From the NCBI GenBank assembly GCA_038525525.1, contig JBCBHO010000001.1, positions 186,001 to 250,000 of the forward strand: 64,000 nt of DNA. The letters are read 5' to 3'. Below the pieces are notes generated by a model that was given only the letters and a program-made list of their open reading frames with translations, had not been told where the DNA came from and did not search any database. The stretch is from Shimia_B sp038525525. Lineage in GTDB: Bacteria; Pseudomonadota; Alphaproteobacteria; Rhodobacterales; Rhodobacteraceae. A program made the position numbers and the translations under genes. This document shows, piece by piece, positions 24,949-34,573 of this stretch (position 1 is its first letter; every line of letters starts with the position of its first letter).

Positions 24949-25809
24949 ATGCGGACGTCTAGGGTAATGTGTTTAACGAGTACGTCTGGTGCATCTCTCG
25001 ACCTGGCCGTGTTGGCCGAGGAATTTCGCGCAGGCTTCGAAGCCGCGCGGCAGGAGCCTGTTTCCCTCACATGGCTGGGCCACGGTGTCTGCGCCGTCGA
25101 TATCGGCAAGACCCGGCTCGGATTTGCCCATGGAGACGCGGGCGCCAGCGACGCGGACGCATCCTCTCTCCTCGTCTCAATAGGCGATGGGGCCGACGAT
25201 CCCGCGCCCTGCTCCCTCAACGATGACCGCGACACCTTCCTCGCGGGCGTGGCGGAGCATCTGGGGACGCGCCTCTCGCTCCAGGTGAGCCTGAGCATTT
25301 CGGCGGACGAGGGATTTGACCTTCCGCTGGTGGCCAAGGCACGCCTGCGGGAGCGTCGTCGAGGCGGCCGGCCTGTGCAGCCTCTCGAGCCCTCCGTTAT
25401 CACGCATCCCGCGCCGCCGGAACCGGAGTCCACCGATCCGTCGCCCGCGGCACCCGCCGTCAGCCCGCGCCGCGTGGCGCGCCGGGCCGAGGGCGCCCAC
25501 GAGATGCAGCGCCTCGTGCGCGTGGGCCGCATCCTGCAGCCCGCCGCGGAAACGAACGGACCGCCGCTCACGCTCTACTACGACGGGTCGTCCTACCGCC
25601 CGCTTCCCTCGGTGCGCACCTACCGCGACCCGGAAGCCTCCTTTGCCCGCGCGGTCTTTCGCGAGCCCCCGGCGCGGCCGCATCGCACATCGCTCGCGCG
25701 GCAGGTGGCCCGCGCCACGGCGCTGGGCAGCGCGGCCATCGCGGTGGCGCAAGGTGCCGCTGCCGGTGTGCTCACGGAGCTTTCCACGCTGCCGCCCTTG
25801 CCCTTTTGA
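24949..25809 (+). CDS. Hypothetical protein, no family recognised
   Basis: A 286-residue protein with no recognised domain. The first 120 residues look folded (DLAVLAEEFRAGFEAARQ, then SLTWLGHGVCAVDIGKTRLG and RLSLQVSLSISADE). Residues 130-175 are a Pro/Ser/Arg-rich linker. The last 45 include a basic stretch and an Ala-rich hydrophobic segment (ATALGSAAIAVAQGAAAGVL) that may touch the membrane. The ribosome-binding site AAAGGAGGT is an almost perfect anti-16S match seven bases before the ATG, so strong translation is likely. The preceding 100 bases are unusually AT-rich and probably hold the promoter. Confidence 0.7.
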   Translation: MRTSRVMCLTSTSGASLDLAVLAEEFRAGFEAARQEPVSLTWLGHGVCAVDIGKTRLGFAHGDAGASDADASSLLVSIGDGADDPAPCSLNDDRDTFLAGVAEHLGTRLSLQVSLSISADEGFDLPLVAKARLRERRRGGRPVQPLEPSVITHPAPPEPESTDPSPAAPAVSPRRVARRAEGAHEMQRLVRVGRILQPAAETNGPPLTLYYDGSSYRPLPSVRTYRDPEASFARAVFREPPARPHRTSLARQVARATALGSAAIAVAQGAAAGVLTELSTLPPLPF

Positions 25810-25874
25810 CGGGCCCTTCTGACGGGCTCCAATCGCGCCCTTGACGGGGCGCGACACGCGCGCGCCAATGGGCC

Positions 25875-27080
25875 ATGCGCGCGCTCGTCGCCCTTATCCT
25901 CACGATTGTCCTCGCAGCCCCGCTCCCGGCCCGGGCCGACGCTGCGTTCGAGCGCTGGCTCGACGAGACGGCCTGGCCCGCCGCCGCGCAGGCAGGCGTG
26001 GACCGCGCGGCCTTCGAGCGGCTCACCCGTGGTCTCACCCCGGACTTCACGCTCCCGGGCCTCGCCGCGGCGGGAGGCGTGCCCGCCCGCGACAGCCAGG
26101 CCGAATTCGCCGCGCCCGAGCGTTACTTCAACGAGGCCAGCCTGCGGGCGCTCGCGACCCAGGGGCGCGCTCTGGCGGAAAAGCACGGGCCGCTCCTCGC
26201 ACGGCTCGAGCGGGAGACGGGCGTGCCGGGCCGCATCGTGCTCGCCATCTGGGGCCGCGAGAGCGCCTATGGCCGCGCCGCGATCCCCCATGACGCGCTC
26301 CGTGTCCTCGCCACGCGGGGCTTCGCGGGGACGCGGCGCCCGCTCTTCACCGCCGAATTCGCCAAGGCGCTCGTCATCGCCGAAGAGACGGGCCTCTCCC
26401 TCCGTGCGTCCTGGGGCGGCGCCATGGGCCAGCCGCAATTCCTGCCCTCGTCCTACCTCGCCCATGCGCGGGACGGGGATGGCGACGGGCGGGCCGATAT
26501 CTGGGGCTCCGAGGCCGATACGCTTGCCTCCATCGCCGGGTACCTCGCAGACAAGGGCTGGGTGGCCGGGTCGGACTGGGGCTACGAGATCACGCTGCCC
26601 GAAAGTGTCCCCTGCACGCGGAACGGCCCGGATCAGGCCAAGCGGATCTTCAAATGGGAGGAGGACGGGGTCGTCCGTGTGTCGCGCCGCCCCTTCCCGG
26701 TCAACGAGCGCCGAGTGGACGGCTTTCTCGTGCTGCCCGCGGGCACGCAAGGGCCGGCCTTTATGGCCACGCCCAATTTCACGGTGCTGAAGGCCTATAA
26801 CGAGAGCGATCTCTACGCGCTCTTCGTGGGCAACCTCGCCGACCGCATCGCCTTCGGGGCGACCGCTTTCCAAGGCGCATGGGCACCCACGGATGCCATG
26901 ACCCGGGGCCACGTGGCGCGCGCGCAGGAGCGGCTCGTGCGGTTGGGCTACGACGTGGGCGGGGCCAACGGCCTCATCGGAAACAAGACACGCCGCGCCG
27001 TGGGTCTTTGGCAGGAGAGCCAGGGGCTCACCCCCACGTGCTTTCCGGATCGCGCGCTGCTCGAGGCGCTGCTGCGCTAA
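25875..27080 (+). CDS. Lytic murein transglycosylase, MltB-like
   Basis: A 401-residue secreted peptidoglycan-cleaving enzyme. A Sec signal peptide (1-22) is followed by the SLT_2 domain with catalytic Glu129 in LAIWGRESAYGRAAIPHDAL and the downstream GGAMGQPQFLPSSYLAHARD, DGRADIWGSEADTLASIA. The C-terminal 65 residues form a peptidoglycan-binding module (ARAQERLVRLGYDVGGANG, GNKTRRAVGLWQ). This layout is typical of alphaproteobacterial MltB-type proteins. It is likely exported to the periplasm, with no lipobox. Confidence 0.92.
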   Translation: MRALVALILTIVLAAPLPARADAAFERWLDETAWPAAAQAGVDRAAFERLTRGLTPDFTLPGLAAAGGVPARDSQAEFAAPERYFNEASLRALATQGRALAEKHGPLLARLERETGVPGRIVLAIWGRESAYGRAAIPHDALRVLATRGFAGTRRPLFTAEFAKALVIAEETGLSLRASWGGAMGQPQFLPSSYLAHARDGDGDGRADIWGSEADTLASIAGYLADKGWVAGSDWGYEITLPESVPCTRNGPDQAKRIFKWEEDGVVRVSRRPFPVNERRVDGFLVLPAGTQGPAFMATPNFTVLKAYNESDLYALFVGNLADRIAFGATAFQGAWAPTDAMTRGHVARAQERLVRLGYDVGGANGLIGNKTRRAVGLWQESQGLTPTCFPDRALLEALLR

Positions 27081-27449
27081 CCCTCCGTGCTCGCCGGCAC
27101 ATAGCGCTGGAGAACTTCGTCGTCCTCGGGCGCGATCGTGAGGGCGACGTGTACGTAACCCCGTTCCGCGACCGGGTCGCGATCGGGTCGCGATCGGTGC
27201 CCGCCGCTCAAAGGCCCGCCCCGCCGAAAAAGCGCGCTCTCGCGAGAAAAAGAGTGCCGCGCCGCCGACGTAGATCGGATGCACCCAGAGGATGGCCGTC
27301 AAGATCCGCGGCACAAAGTCGAGATCCCGTAGGATCAAGGCCTTGTGGCTGAGGCCCTCGATCTTGGTTCACCTACCAAACGCCTCTTGCTGCAGGCATA
27401 GCTCAAACGCATGGAGATCTTGGTCTCACGCCACCTGCCTGACCCTCGA
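27081..27449 (-). pseudogene. Eroded coding remnant of unknown family
   Basis: No intact gene. On the minus strand one frame reads DQDLHAFELCLQQEAFGR, stops at TGA (27369-27371), then continues TKIEGLSHKALILRDLDFVP and a hydrophobic ILTAILWVHPIYVGGAALFF. Another TGA lies in frame at 27426-27428. Both stops sit where Trp (TGG) would be natural. An 11-base tandem duplication (GGGTCGCGATC twice, 27174-27195) breaks the frame, and a different frame supplies a credible C-terminus, ERGYVHVALTIAPEDDEVLQ, ending at 27077. I cannot name the family. The pieces look like coding sequence by residue composition only. Confidence 0.4.
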
Positions 27450-27866
27450 TCATAAGCCGAGTTCGGCCTTCTCCTCGTCGGTGAAGATCCGTGACCGCGT
27501 CAGGAATCGCTTCCCCGTTCCGTTATCGAGCGAAAACATGCCGCCGCGCCCCTCGACGACGTCTAGGATGAGCTGCGTGTGCTTCCAGGCTTCGAATTGA
27601 GGGCCCGAGATCCAGACCTCCGCCCCGTCGATCTCGCCCAACTTCACATCAGATGCGCCAGTGCGGAAATCGCCCACCGGGTAGCACATGGGCGCCGAGC
27701 CATCACAGCAGCCGCCGGACTGGTGAAACATCACAGCGCCATGGTCCCCGCGGATCTCCTCGATGAGCGCGAGGGCGGCCGGGGTCGCGGTGACGCGCGC
27801 GGTGGCCGAGGTGCCCTCGACCACGTCCGCGTCCGTGGCGCAGGAGATTGTCACGTGTTCTGTCAT
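27450..27866 (-). CDS. DUF779 domain protein
   Basis: A 138-residue DUF779 protein. Genes of this family commonly sit beside aldehyde dehydrogenase genes, as here, and the role is unknown. The central stretch HQSGGCCDGSAPMCYP holds three cysteines that may bind a metal or haem-like cofactor, followed by EVWISGPQFEAWKHTQLILD. The ATG at 27866 has GGAGGA upstream; a start at 27887 is possible but less supported. It lies about 400 bases downstream of the aldehyde dehydrogenase, with a small ORF between. Confidence 0.85.
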   Translation of the reverse strand: MTEHVTISCATDADVVEGTSATARVTATPAALALIEEIRGDHGAVMFHQSGGCCDGSAPMCYPVGDFRTGASDVKLGEIDGAEVWISGPQFEAWKHTQLILDVVEGRGGMFSLDNGTGKRFLTRSRIFTDEEKAELGL

Positions 27867-27962
27867 TTCGTCCTCCAGAAGACACAAGTCAGGCAGCGGT
27901 CATCGCCGCCTGAAAGGTAGCACAACTGGTCCGGTTGTCAGGACACGTCGCCGCGCGCGGCG

Positions 27963-28181
27963 TCAGCCAACGCGTGCGAGGAACGCTGCCCCTTCGACGA
28001 GGGAGGCCAGATGCGTCGGCGCGATGGCCTCCGCGAAATGGCAGGTTCCGGGGCTTTCAGCCTGGAGCGCGTTGACGGCAAAAAGCCCAACCGCCGCAGC
28101 GAGGATCAACACCGCGCCGATCCGGGCACGGGGCGCCTTCGGCGCGACAACATCGAAGTTCTGAGGATCTGCGTAAGCCAT
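27963..28181 (-). CDS. Small membrane protein, hypothetical
   Basis: A 72-residue product with one hydrophobic helix (IGAVLILAAAVGLFAVNAL, about residues 21-39), a short polar N-terminus and a C-terminal portion containing a single Cys and His (GTCHFAEAIAPTHL). It lies between the aldehyde dehydrogenase and DUF779 in the same orientation. The ribosome-binding site is weak and no family is known to me, so this may not be a real gene. Position and hydrophobic design argue for it. Confidence 0.4.
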   Translation of the reverse strand: MAYADPQNFDVVAPKAPRARIGAVLILAAAVGLFAVNALQAESPGTCHFAEAIAPTHLASLVEGAAFLARVG

Positions 28182-28206
28182 CCGTGTTCACTGACCGGCA
28201 ATTGCG

Positions 28207-28250
28207 CCAAAAGTGAGGCTGCGCGACCCGTTTTCACGGATCGCACAGCC
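28207..28250 (-). terminator. Hairpin downstream of aldehyde dehydrogenase
   Basis: GGCTGTGCGA and TCGCGCAGCC arms (minus-strand reading) form a nine of ten base stem across 14 bases, followed by TCACTTTTGG. The T-run is short, so terminator strength is uncertain. Confidence 0.45.
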
Positions 28251-28269
28251 AATTTTCATCAAAGGCCCC

Positions 28270-29793
<1,524 letters not shown>

Positions 29794-29916
29794 TGCTATC
29801 CTCCCAAAGGATGTTTGCGGTTTTCGTCCTTGTGCCGCTTATGGTGCGGCGTGGCGCCAGCTTAGGTCGCCGGTCGGCGCCCTGCGAAGAGGCCGCCCAA
29901 GTCACGCGCCGCGGAT

Positions 29917-29936
29917 GTGTCCCGCGGCTGATACAC
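29917..29936. promoter_or_regulatory. Candidate regulator site upstream of aldehyde dehydrogenase
   Basis: GTGTCCCGCGGCTGATACAC is an inverted repeat with six spacer bases. It matches 15 of 20 positions of a perfect palindrome upstream of the AcoR-like gene (30977-30996). It lies in the gap between the regulator stop and the dehydrogenase start. Confidence 0.5.
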
Positions 29937-29944
29937 CCTGTCCC

Positions 29945-30892
29945 TCAGAGCGTTCTAGAAATGCCCAGTCGCTTCATGCGGCGGTAGAGCGTCGCGCGCC
30001 CGATGCCGAGCGCCTTCGCAGCCGCCGAGGCATTGCCACCCGCTCGGGTGAGTGCCCGCACGAGCGCGGCCTTCTCGGAGCGGTCGAGGCCCGAAAGTTC
30101 TCCGTCGCGCCCGAAGATGTCGGTGGCGGCCACCGGCTCGAACGCGCCCTCCGCGCGCCAGCCGTAATGCTGCCGCGCTGCACGCGTGGCCCCGATGACG
30201 ACGTCATCGCCATTGATCGCCAGAAGCGCGTTGCGATCGGCATCCTCGCCACCCGCGAAGACGACGCGCGCCCCCTCGAAGCTGGCCTTGAAATTGTCCG
30301 CCTCGATCTGCCGCGCGGTCTGCGCGACCATGGCCGCCATCATGGAATTCATCGCCGCGGTCTGGTCGGCCCGGGCGGAGGAGACGTCGAGCGCGCCGAG
30401 GATCGCCCCATCCGCGCCGTAGATCGGCGAATCGATGCAACTCATGGCGACGTTCTTCGAGCAGAAGTGCTCGTCCCGGTGAACGATGAGGCTGCGCTTT
30501 TCGGCGAGGCAGGTCCCGATGCCGTTGGTGCCCTCCTGCGCCTCGCTCCAATCCGCGCCCTCGATGAGACCCCAAGAGGCGAAGGCCCCGGCCTCTCCGT
30601 CCGACACGCGGCGGTCGAGGATGACGCCGTCGCCGTCGGTGAGCACGACGGCACAACCTGAAATGGAAACAAGCCCGTAGAGCTGGTCGAGCTTGGAAGC
30701 CGCCAACCGCGTGAGACGCTCGCTGGCCTCGAGCCGCGGCGCCATTTCCCACGCGCTCAGCACTGTCGCCTCGCCCTTGCGCGCCGGGTCGAGCCCGTGA
30801 CGGCGATGCGACCGCGCCCAGGAGGCGACGATGCGGGAGCGCGCGGCTTGCTCCGAGGTGATGGCGGAAAAGACGAGGTCTGCGTGACGCAT
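29945..30892 (-). CDS. AcoR-like regulator (GAF plus Fis HTH, no AAA+)
   Basis: A 315-residue transcription factor. Residues about 60-200 form a GAF-type sensory region as in AcoR (LDQLYGLVSISGCAVVLTDG, TNGIGTCLAEKRSLIVHRDE, CIDSPIYGADGAILGALDVS). The C-terminus is a Fis-type helix-turn-helix (GGNASAAAKALGIGRATLYR). The central AAA+ sigma54-activation domain of AcoR is absent, so it probably does not activate sigma54 promoters. It lies directly upstream of and co-oriented with the acetaldehyde dehydrogenase, its likely target. Confidence 0.85.
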   Translation of the reverse strand: MRHADLVFSAITSEQAARSRIVASWARSHRRHGLDPARKGEATVLSAWEMAPRLEASERLTRLAASKLDQLYGLVSISGCAVVLTDGDGVILDRRVSDGEAGAFASWGLIEGADWSEAQEGTNGIGTCLAEKRSLIVHRDEHFCSKNVAMSCIDSPIYGADGAILGALDVSSARADQTAAMNSMMAAMVAQTARQIEADNFKASFEGARVVFAGGEDADRNALLAINGDDVVIGATRAARQHYGWRAEGAFEPVAATDIFGRDGELSGLDRSEKAALVRALTRAGGNASAAAKALGIGRATLYRRMKRLGISRTL

Positions 30893-30976
30893 GCCGAACG
30901 CTACCGCAGCGTGTGCGCGGAGTCCCGCCGCGCTGCAGCACCTGCGCGGGGCCTTGCCTCGCCGCGGCGCAGCAAT

Positions 30977-30996
30977 GTGTCTCGCTTCCGAGACAC
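30977..30996. promoter_or_regulatory. Candidate regulator site upstream of AcoR-like gene
   Basis: GTGTCTC and GAGACAC form a perfect seven-base inverted repeat around GCTTCC, 84 bases before the regulator ATG, fitting autoregulation. The companion site is at 29917-29936. Confidence 0.5.
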
Positions 30997-31001
30997 CGGC
31001 C

Positions 31002-31838
31002 TCAGCTCTCTTTCACATGGGCCGCGTAGGCCTCGGCATAATCGGAGTGCCAGCGGCTCAGGGCCGGGCGGTTCTCGATGAGATCGCCCATGGCCCAGGC
31101 GATGCGCTTTTCGTCGAGCCCACGGGACACATCGTTGTCGGGGCACAGGATGTAGAAGTCGCCGCGCGCGAGGCTTTCGAGGAAGAACGCCGCCGTTTGC
31201 TCCGCCGTCCACGCCGCCGGGGGCTTCTCGGCCCGTCCGGTCATGCCCGTATGGACGAAGCCGGGGATCAGGAGATGCGCCGTCAGCGCCGCGCCCTCGG
31301 TGTTTCTGAGCTCGTGGGCCAGCGCCTCGGTATAGGCTTTGAGGCCCGCCTTCGACACGTTGTAGGCCGGGTTGCCCGGCGGAGTGGTGATGCCCTGCTT
31401 CGAGCCCGTGTTGACGATGAAGCCGGGCCGCCCCCGCGCGATCATCCGCGGCACGAAAGCCTGGCAGCAATGCACCGGGCCCCAGAGATTGACCCCGAGG
31501 GTCGTCTCCCACGCCTCGCGCGGACCGAGGCAGGAGGAGCTCACGCCGATCCCTGCATTGGCCATGAGGATGTCGGTGCCGCCGAAAGCCTCCGCCACGC
31601 GCGCCTCGAGCGCCTCGACGGCGGCGCGGTCGGAAATGTCGGTGTCGGCGGTCATGACCTCCGCCGCCCCCGCCGCGCGCAGCCGCTCTTCGGCCGCGCT
31701 GAGCTTGTCGGCCGCGCGGTCAACCACCACCACGCGCATCCCAAGCCGGGCGTATTCGCTGGCGATCGCGAGCCCGATCCCCGATGCGCCGCCGGTGACG
31801 ACGGCCACGGAGGCGGATGTGAGGGCAGGATGGGTCAT
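31002..31838 (-). CDS. Short-chain dehydrogenase/reductase
   Basis: A 278-residue classical SDR. Cofactor motif VVTGGASGIGLAIASEY with DRAADKL afterwards suggests NAD(H) preference. NAG lies in ILMANAGIGVSS, and the catalytic Tyr and Lys are in PAYNVSKAGLKAYTEALAHE. Substrate is unknown. It is transcribed towards the AcoR-like regulator and divergent from a crotonase gene (170-base gap), a pairing that hints at fatty-acid or alcohol metabolism but is not proof. Confidence 0.88.
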   Translation of the reverse strand: MTHPALTSASVAVVTGGASGIGLAIASEYARLGMRVVVVDRAADKLSAAEERLRAAGAAEVMTADTDISDRAAVEALEARVAEAFGGTDILMANAGIGVSSSCLGPREAWETTLGVNLWGPVHCCQAFVPRMIARGRPGFIVNTGSKQGITTPPGNPAYNVSKAGLKAYTEALAHELRNTEGAALTAHLLIPGFVHTGMTGRAEKPPAAWTAEQTAAFFLESLARGDFYILCPDNDVSRGLDEKRIAWAMGDLIENRPALSRWHSDYAEAYAAHVKES

Positions 31839-32010
31839 GGCGCGTCTCCGTTTTGATCGACCCCTTCAGCCTAGGGGCGCAGGCAGGCGCTGGATAGCCC
31901 CCTGCCCTACGCGCCAGCCCCGCGCCCGCACCGCGCCCGTGACCTCACGTTTTCCTTGCGCGGGCGCGCCCTGCGCATGACACCTGACGCGCACGTCAAG
32001 GAGCCAACCC

Positions 32011-32754
32011 ATGTCCACCCCCGCCCCTACGATCGCCAACGATGTCCTCACGCTGGAGCGGCGCGGCAAGGTGGCCGTGCTCACGCTCACCAACGGCGAG
32101 AACAAGCAGAACCTCGCCTTCGCCGAGGCGATGAAAGCGGCCCTCGCGGACGTGGAGAGCGACGCTTCCGTCAAATCCCTCGTGATCACCTCGAGCGACG
32201 AGAAGAACTGGTCGCAGGGCGTGGATCTCAATTGGCTCATGGCGGCCATGCATGGCGGCAAGCAGGACGACATCCGCGCCTTCATGTACGCCATGAACGA
32301 CGTCTTCGCCGCGCTTCTGACGCTGCCCGTGCCGGTCATCGGCGCGCTCACCGGCCATGCCTTCGGCAACGGCGCCATGCTCGCCTGCTGCTGCGATTTC
32401 CGCGTCATGCGGGCCGATCGCGGCTATTTCTGCTTCCCGGAGGTGGACATCTCGATCCCCTTCCTGCCCTCCATGATCGCCTTCACCCGCAAGGCCATCC
32501 CCGAGCCGCGTTTCAACGACCTCATCCTGTCGGGCCGCCGCGCCACGGCAGAAGATCTCCTCGCAGATAAGGTCATCACCGCAGCCTTCCCTGACGCCGA
32601 GGCCACCCTCGCAGGCGCCCTCGAGCTGGCCGAGGGCTTCTCGAAGAGCCGTGCCATCTTCGGAGAGCTCAAGCGCCGCATGCACCGGGACATCCTGCGC
32701 GTGATGCGGGAGGAGGACCCGGCCTATATCGACCCGCTCAACCTCACGGTCTGA
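32011..32754 (+). CDS. Enoyl-CoA hydratase/isomerase family protein
   Basis: A 247-residue crotonase-fold protein. The oxyanion-hole strands are NWSQGVDLNWLMAAM and TGHAFGNGAMLACCCDFRVM. It is closer to the short isomerase/ECI-like group than to long multifunctional enzymes, since the catalytic Glu expected after FCFPEVDISIPFLPSM is not in the standard hydratase place. AAGGAG precedes the ATG. It probably acts on an acyl-CoA in beta-oxidation, but the reaction type (hydration or isomerisation) is open. Confidence 0.85.
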   Translation: MSTPAPTIANDVLTLERRGKVAVLTLTNGENKQNLAFAEAMKAALADVESDASVKSLVITSSDEKNWSQGVDLNWLMAAMHGGKQDDIRAFMYAMNDVFAALLTLPVPVIGALTGHAFGNGAMLACCCDFRVMRADRGYFCFPEVDISIPFLPSMIAFTRKAIPEPRFNDLILSGRRATAEDLLADKVITAAFPDAEATLAGALELAEGFSKSRAIFGELKRRMHRDILRVMREEDPAYIDPLNLTV

Positions 32755-32831
32755 GCTCTTGAAGCCGCCCCGGGGCGGGGCCATCTTCCGGCGATGCGGG
32801 CCGGTGTCCCGCGCCATGAAAGTCTGCGCCC

Positions 32832-33743
32832 ATGGGCGATATCCTCCTCGTCATCTTCGGTTTGGCCGGGCTCATCCTTGGCGGTGAGCTTCTCGTGCGC
32901 GGCGCCGCCACCGCGGCGCGTGCCTTTGGTGTCTCTCCCCTCGTAATCGGGCTCACGCTGGTGGGCTTCGGGACCTCCGCGCCCGAGCTCGCCACGAGCG
33001 TGCAAGCGGCGCTGGCGGATGCACCGGGCATCGCGTTGGGCAACGTCGTGGGCTCAAATATCGGCAACATCCTCCTCATCATGGGCCTGGGCGCGCTGCT
33101 TGCCCCCATCGGGGTAGACCGCGCGGCCTTGCGCGGAGACATGATCGCGCTCGCCCTCGCGACCCTCGCGGCGACGGCCCTCATCGCCACGGGCGGCGTT
33201 TCCCGCGGGGCGGGCGCGGTGCTCCTCGCGGGCCTCGCCGCCTATCTCTGGCGCACGCTCGCCACCTCGCCCAAGGTGCCCGGCGCGCGGGAGGGCACCG
33301 CGCTCGGCCCGCTGCTTCTCGCTCTCGCGGGCCTTGCCATCACCATCGCCGCCGCGCGCGCCCTCGTCCTCGGCGCGTCCAGCCTCGCCGCGGGCCTCGG
33401 CGTCCCCGAGGCGGTCATCGGGCTTACACTCGTGGCCATCGGCACCTCGCTGCCGGAGCTCGTCACCACCCTGATTGCCGCCCGCAAGCGCGAAATGGAC
33501 CTCGCCCTTGGCAATATCGTGGGCTCGAATCTCTTCAACATCCTGGGCATCCTCGGCGTCACGGCCCTCGTCGCCCCCATTCCCGACGTCGCCGCCATCC
33601 GCAGCTTCGACGTCTGGGTCATGCTGGCGGCCACCGCCGCCCTGCTCGCGCTTCTCGTAACACGCCCCATCCTCGCCCGCGTCTCGGGCGCGCTCGCGCT
33701 CCTCGCCTACGCGGCCTACCTCGCGGCGCTCTTCTCGATGTAG
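32832..33743 (+). CDS. CaCA family Na+(H+)/Ca2+ antiporter, YrbG-like
   Basis: A 303-residue inner membrane cation exchanger with about ten helices in two inverted halves. The alpha repeats are VGFGTSAPELATSVQAAL and LVAIGTSLPELVTTLIAA; each is followed by a second motif (GNVVGSNIGNILL and GNIVGSNLFNILG). These carry the ion-coordinating Glu and Asn. Length and repeat layout are standard for YrbG. The ribosome-binding site is weak. It lies 77 bases after the crotonase gene and may share its transcript. Confidence 0.92.
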   Translation: MGDILLVIFGLAGLILGGELLVRGAATAARAFGVSPLVIGLTLVGFGTSAPELATSVQAALADAPGIALGNVVGSNIGNILLIMGLGALLAPIGVDRAALRGDMIALALATLAATALIATGGVSRGAGAVLLAGLAAYLWRTLATSPKVPGAREGTALGPLLLALAGLAITIAAARALVLGASSLAAGLGVPEAVIGLTLVAIGTSLPELVTTLIAARKREMDLALGNIVGSNLFNILGILGVTALVAPIPDVAAIRSFDVWVMLAATAALLALLVTRPILARVSGALALLAYAAYLAALFSM

Positions 33744-33827
33744 ATCGCCCGGGTCGGTGGGCGGGCGCCTTTCGAGCACGGGCGCAGGCCCGCGCGCAGG
33801 AACAGAGCCGCCCGGCGACGCAAAGCC

Positions 33828-34505
33828 CTAAAGATCGTCGCGATGCACCACGTAGGTGTGGATCGTGAAGAGAAGCGCGCCCGAGGGCATCCGCACCAGG
33901 CACTGGCGCTCCGTGCGCAGGTAGTCCCCCGCCTCGTGGCCCCGCGGATCACCCTCGCGCCGCGGCTGGAAGAGTGCCGGATCCCGGTACCAAAGCTGGT
34001 TGTAGCGCCAGAGCGGCCGCGCTTGCGTCACCGCCGCGAAGACCGCCTCGATCATCGCATCCATCCGCGCGTCGATCGCGGCCACGGGCGCGTGGATGCG
34101 CGCAATCGGTCGGCCGATCTTCTCGGCCAGCGTCCAGGACGCCGGAAAGCAGAGCAGCGCCGCCACCATGACATGGGCCCCGTCCCGCTTCTCGAGGAGG
34201 ATCACATCCTCCTGGACCATGCCCGCTAGGTCCTCGAACCGCGCCACGCCCGGCCGCCCGTGATCGCGGGCGAGATGCGCCGAGATCACCGCGCAGGCTT
34301 CCGCCTGGAGCACTTCGGTCCCCGGCATCGCCGCCAGCACCTCCGCGCGCCGCTCGCCAAGGAGCCTGCGCCGCAGCGCGCATTGCGCCGCCTCCGCCTC
34401 GTCGAAGGCTAGCCAGTCCCGCGGGGCCAGGATCTGCATCCCGGGCAAACGCCGCGCCTCCGTCGCCGGGTATGGCACGTGCTGCTGGAGCACCGAATCC
34501 GACAT
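33828..34505 (-). CDS. DUF3445 / haem-dependent oxidative N-demethylase family
   Basis: A 225-residue member of DUF3445, the family of haem-dependent oxidative N-demethylase alpha-type proteins linked to methylamine metabolism. Family features are FPASWTLAEKIGRPIARIHA, PLWRYNQLWYRDPALFQP, and the C-terminal LRTERQCLVRMPSGALLFTI. The start at 34505 is chosen over 34517 because the latter leaves no room for its GGAAGGA. It is divergent from dddP across 68 bases. Activity on a specific N-methyl compound is unproven. Confidence 0.8.
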   Translation of the reverse strand: MSDSVLQQHVPYPATEARRLPGMQILAPRDWLAFDEAEAAQCALRRRLLGERRAEVLAAMPGTEVLQAEACAVISAHLARDHGRPGVARFEDLAGMVQEDVILLEKRDGAHVMVAALLCFPASWTLAEKIGRPIARIHAPVAAIDARMDAMIEAVFAAVTQARPLWRYNQLWYRDPALFQPRREGDPRGHEAGDYLRTERQCLVRMPSGALLFTIHTYVVHRDDL

Positions 34506-34573
34506 TTCGCTTCGCATTCCTTCCAGACGTCGCGCGCCGCGGCTTCCACGCTGCCCCCAAAAGGCAGACGCGC

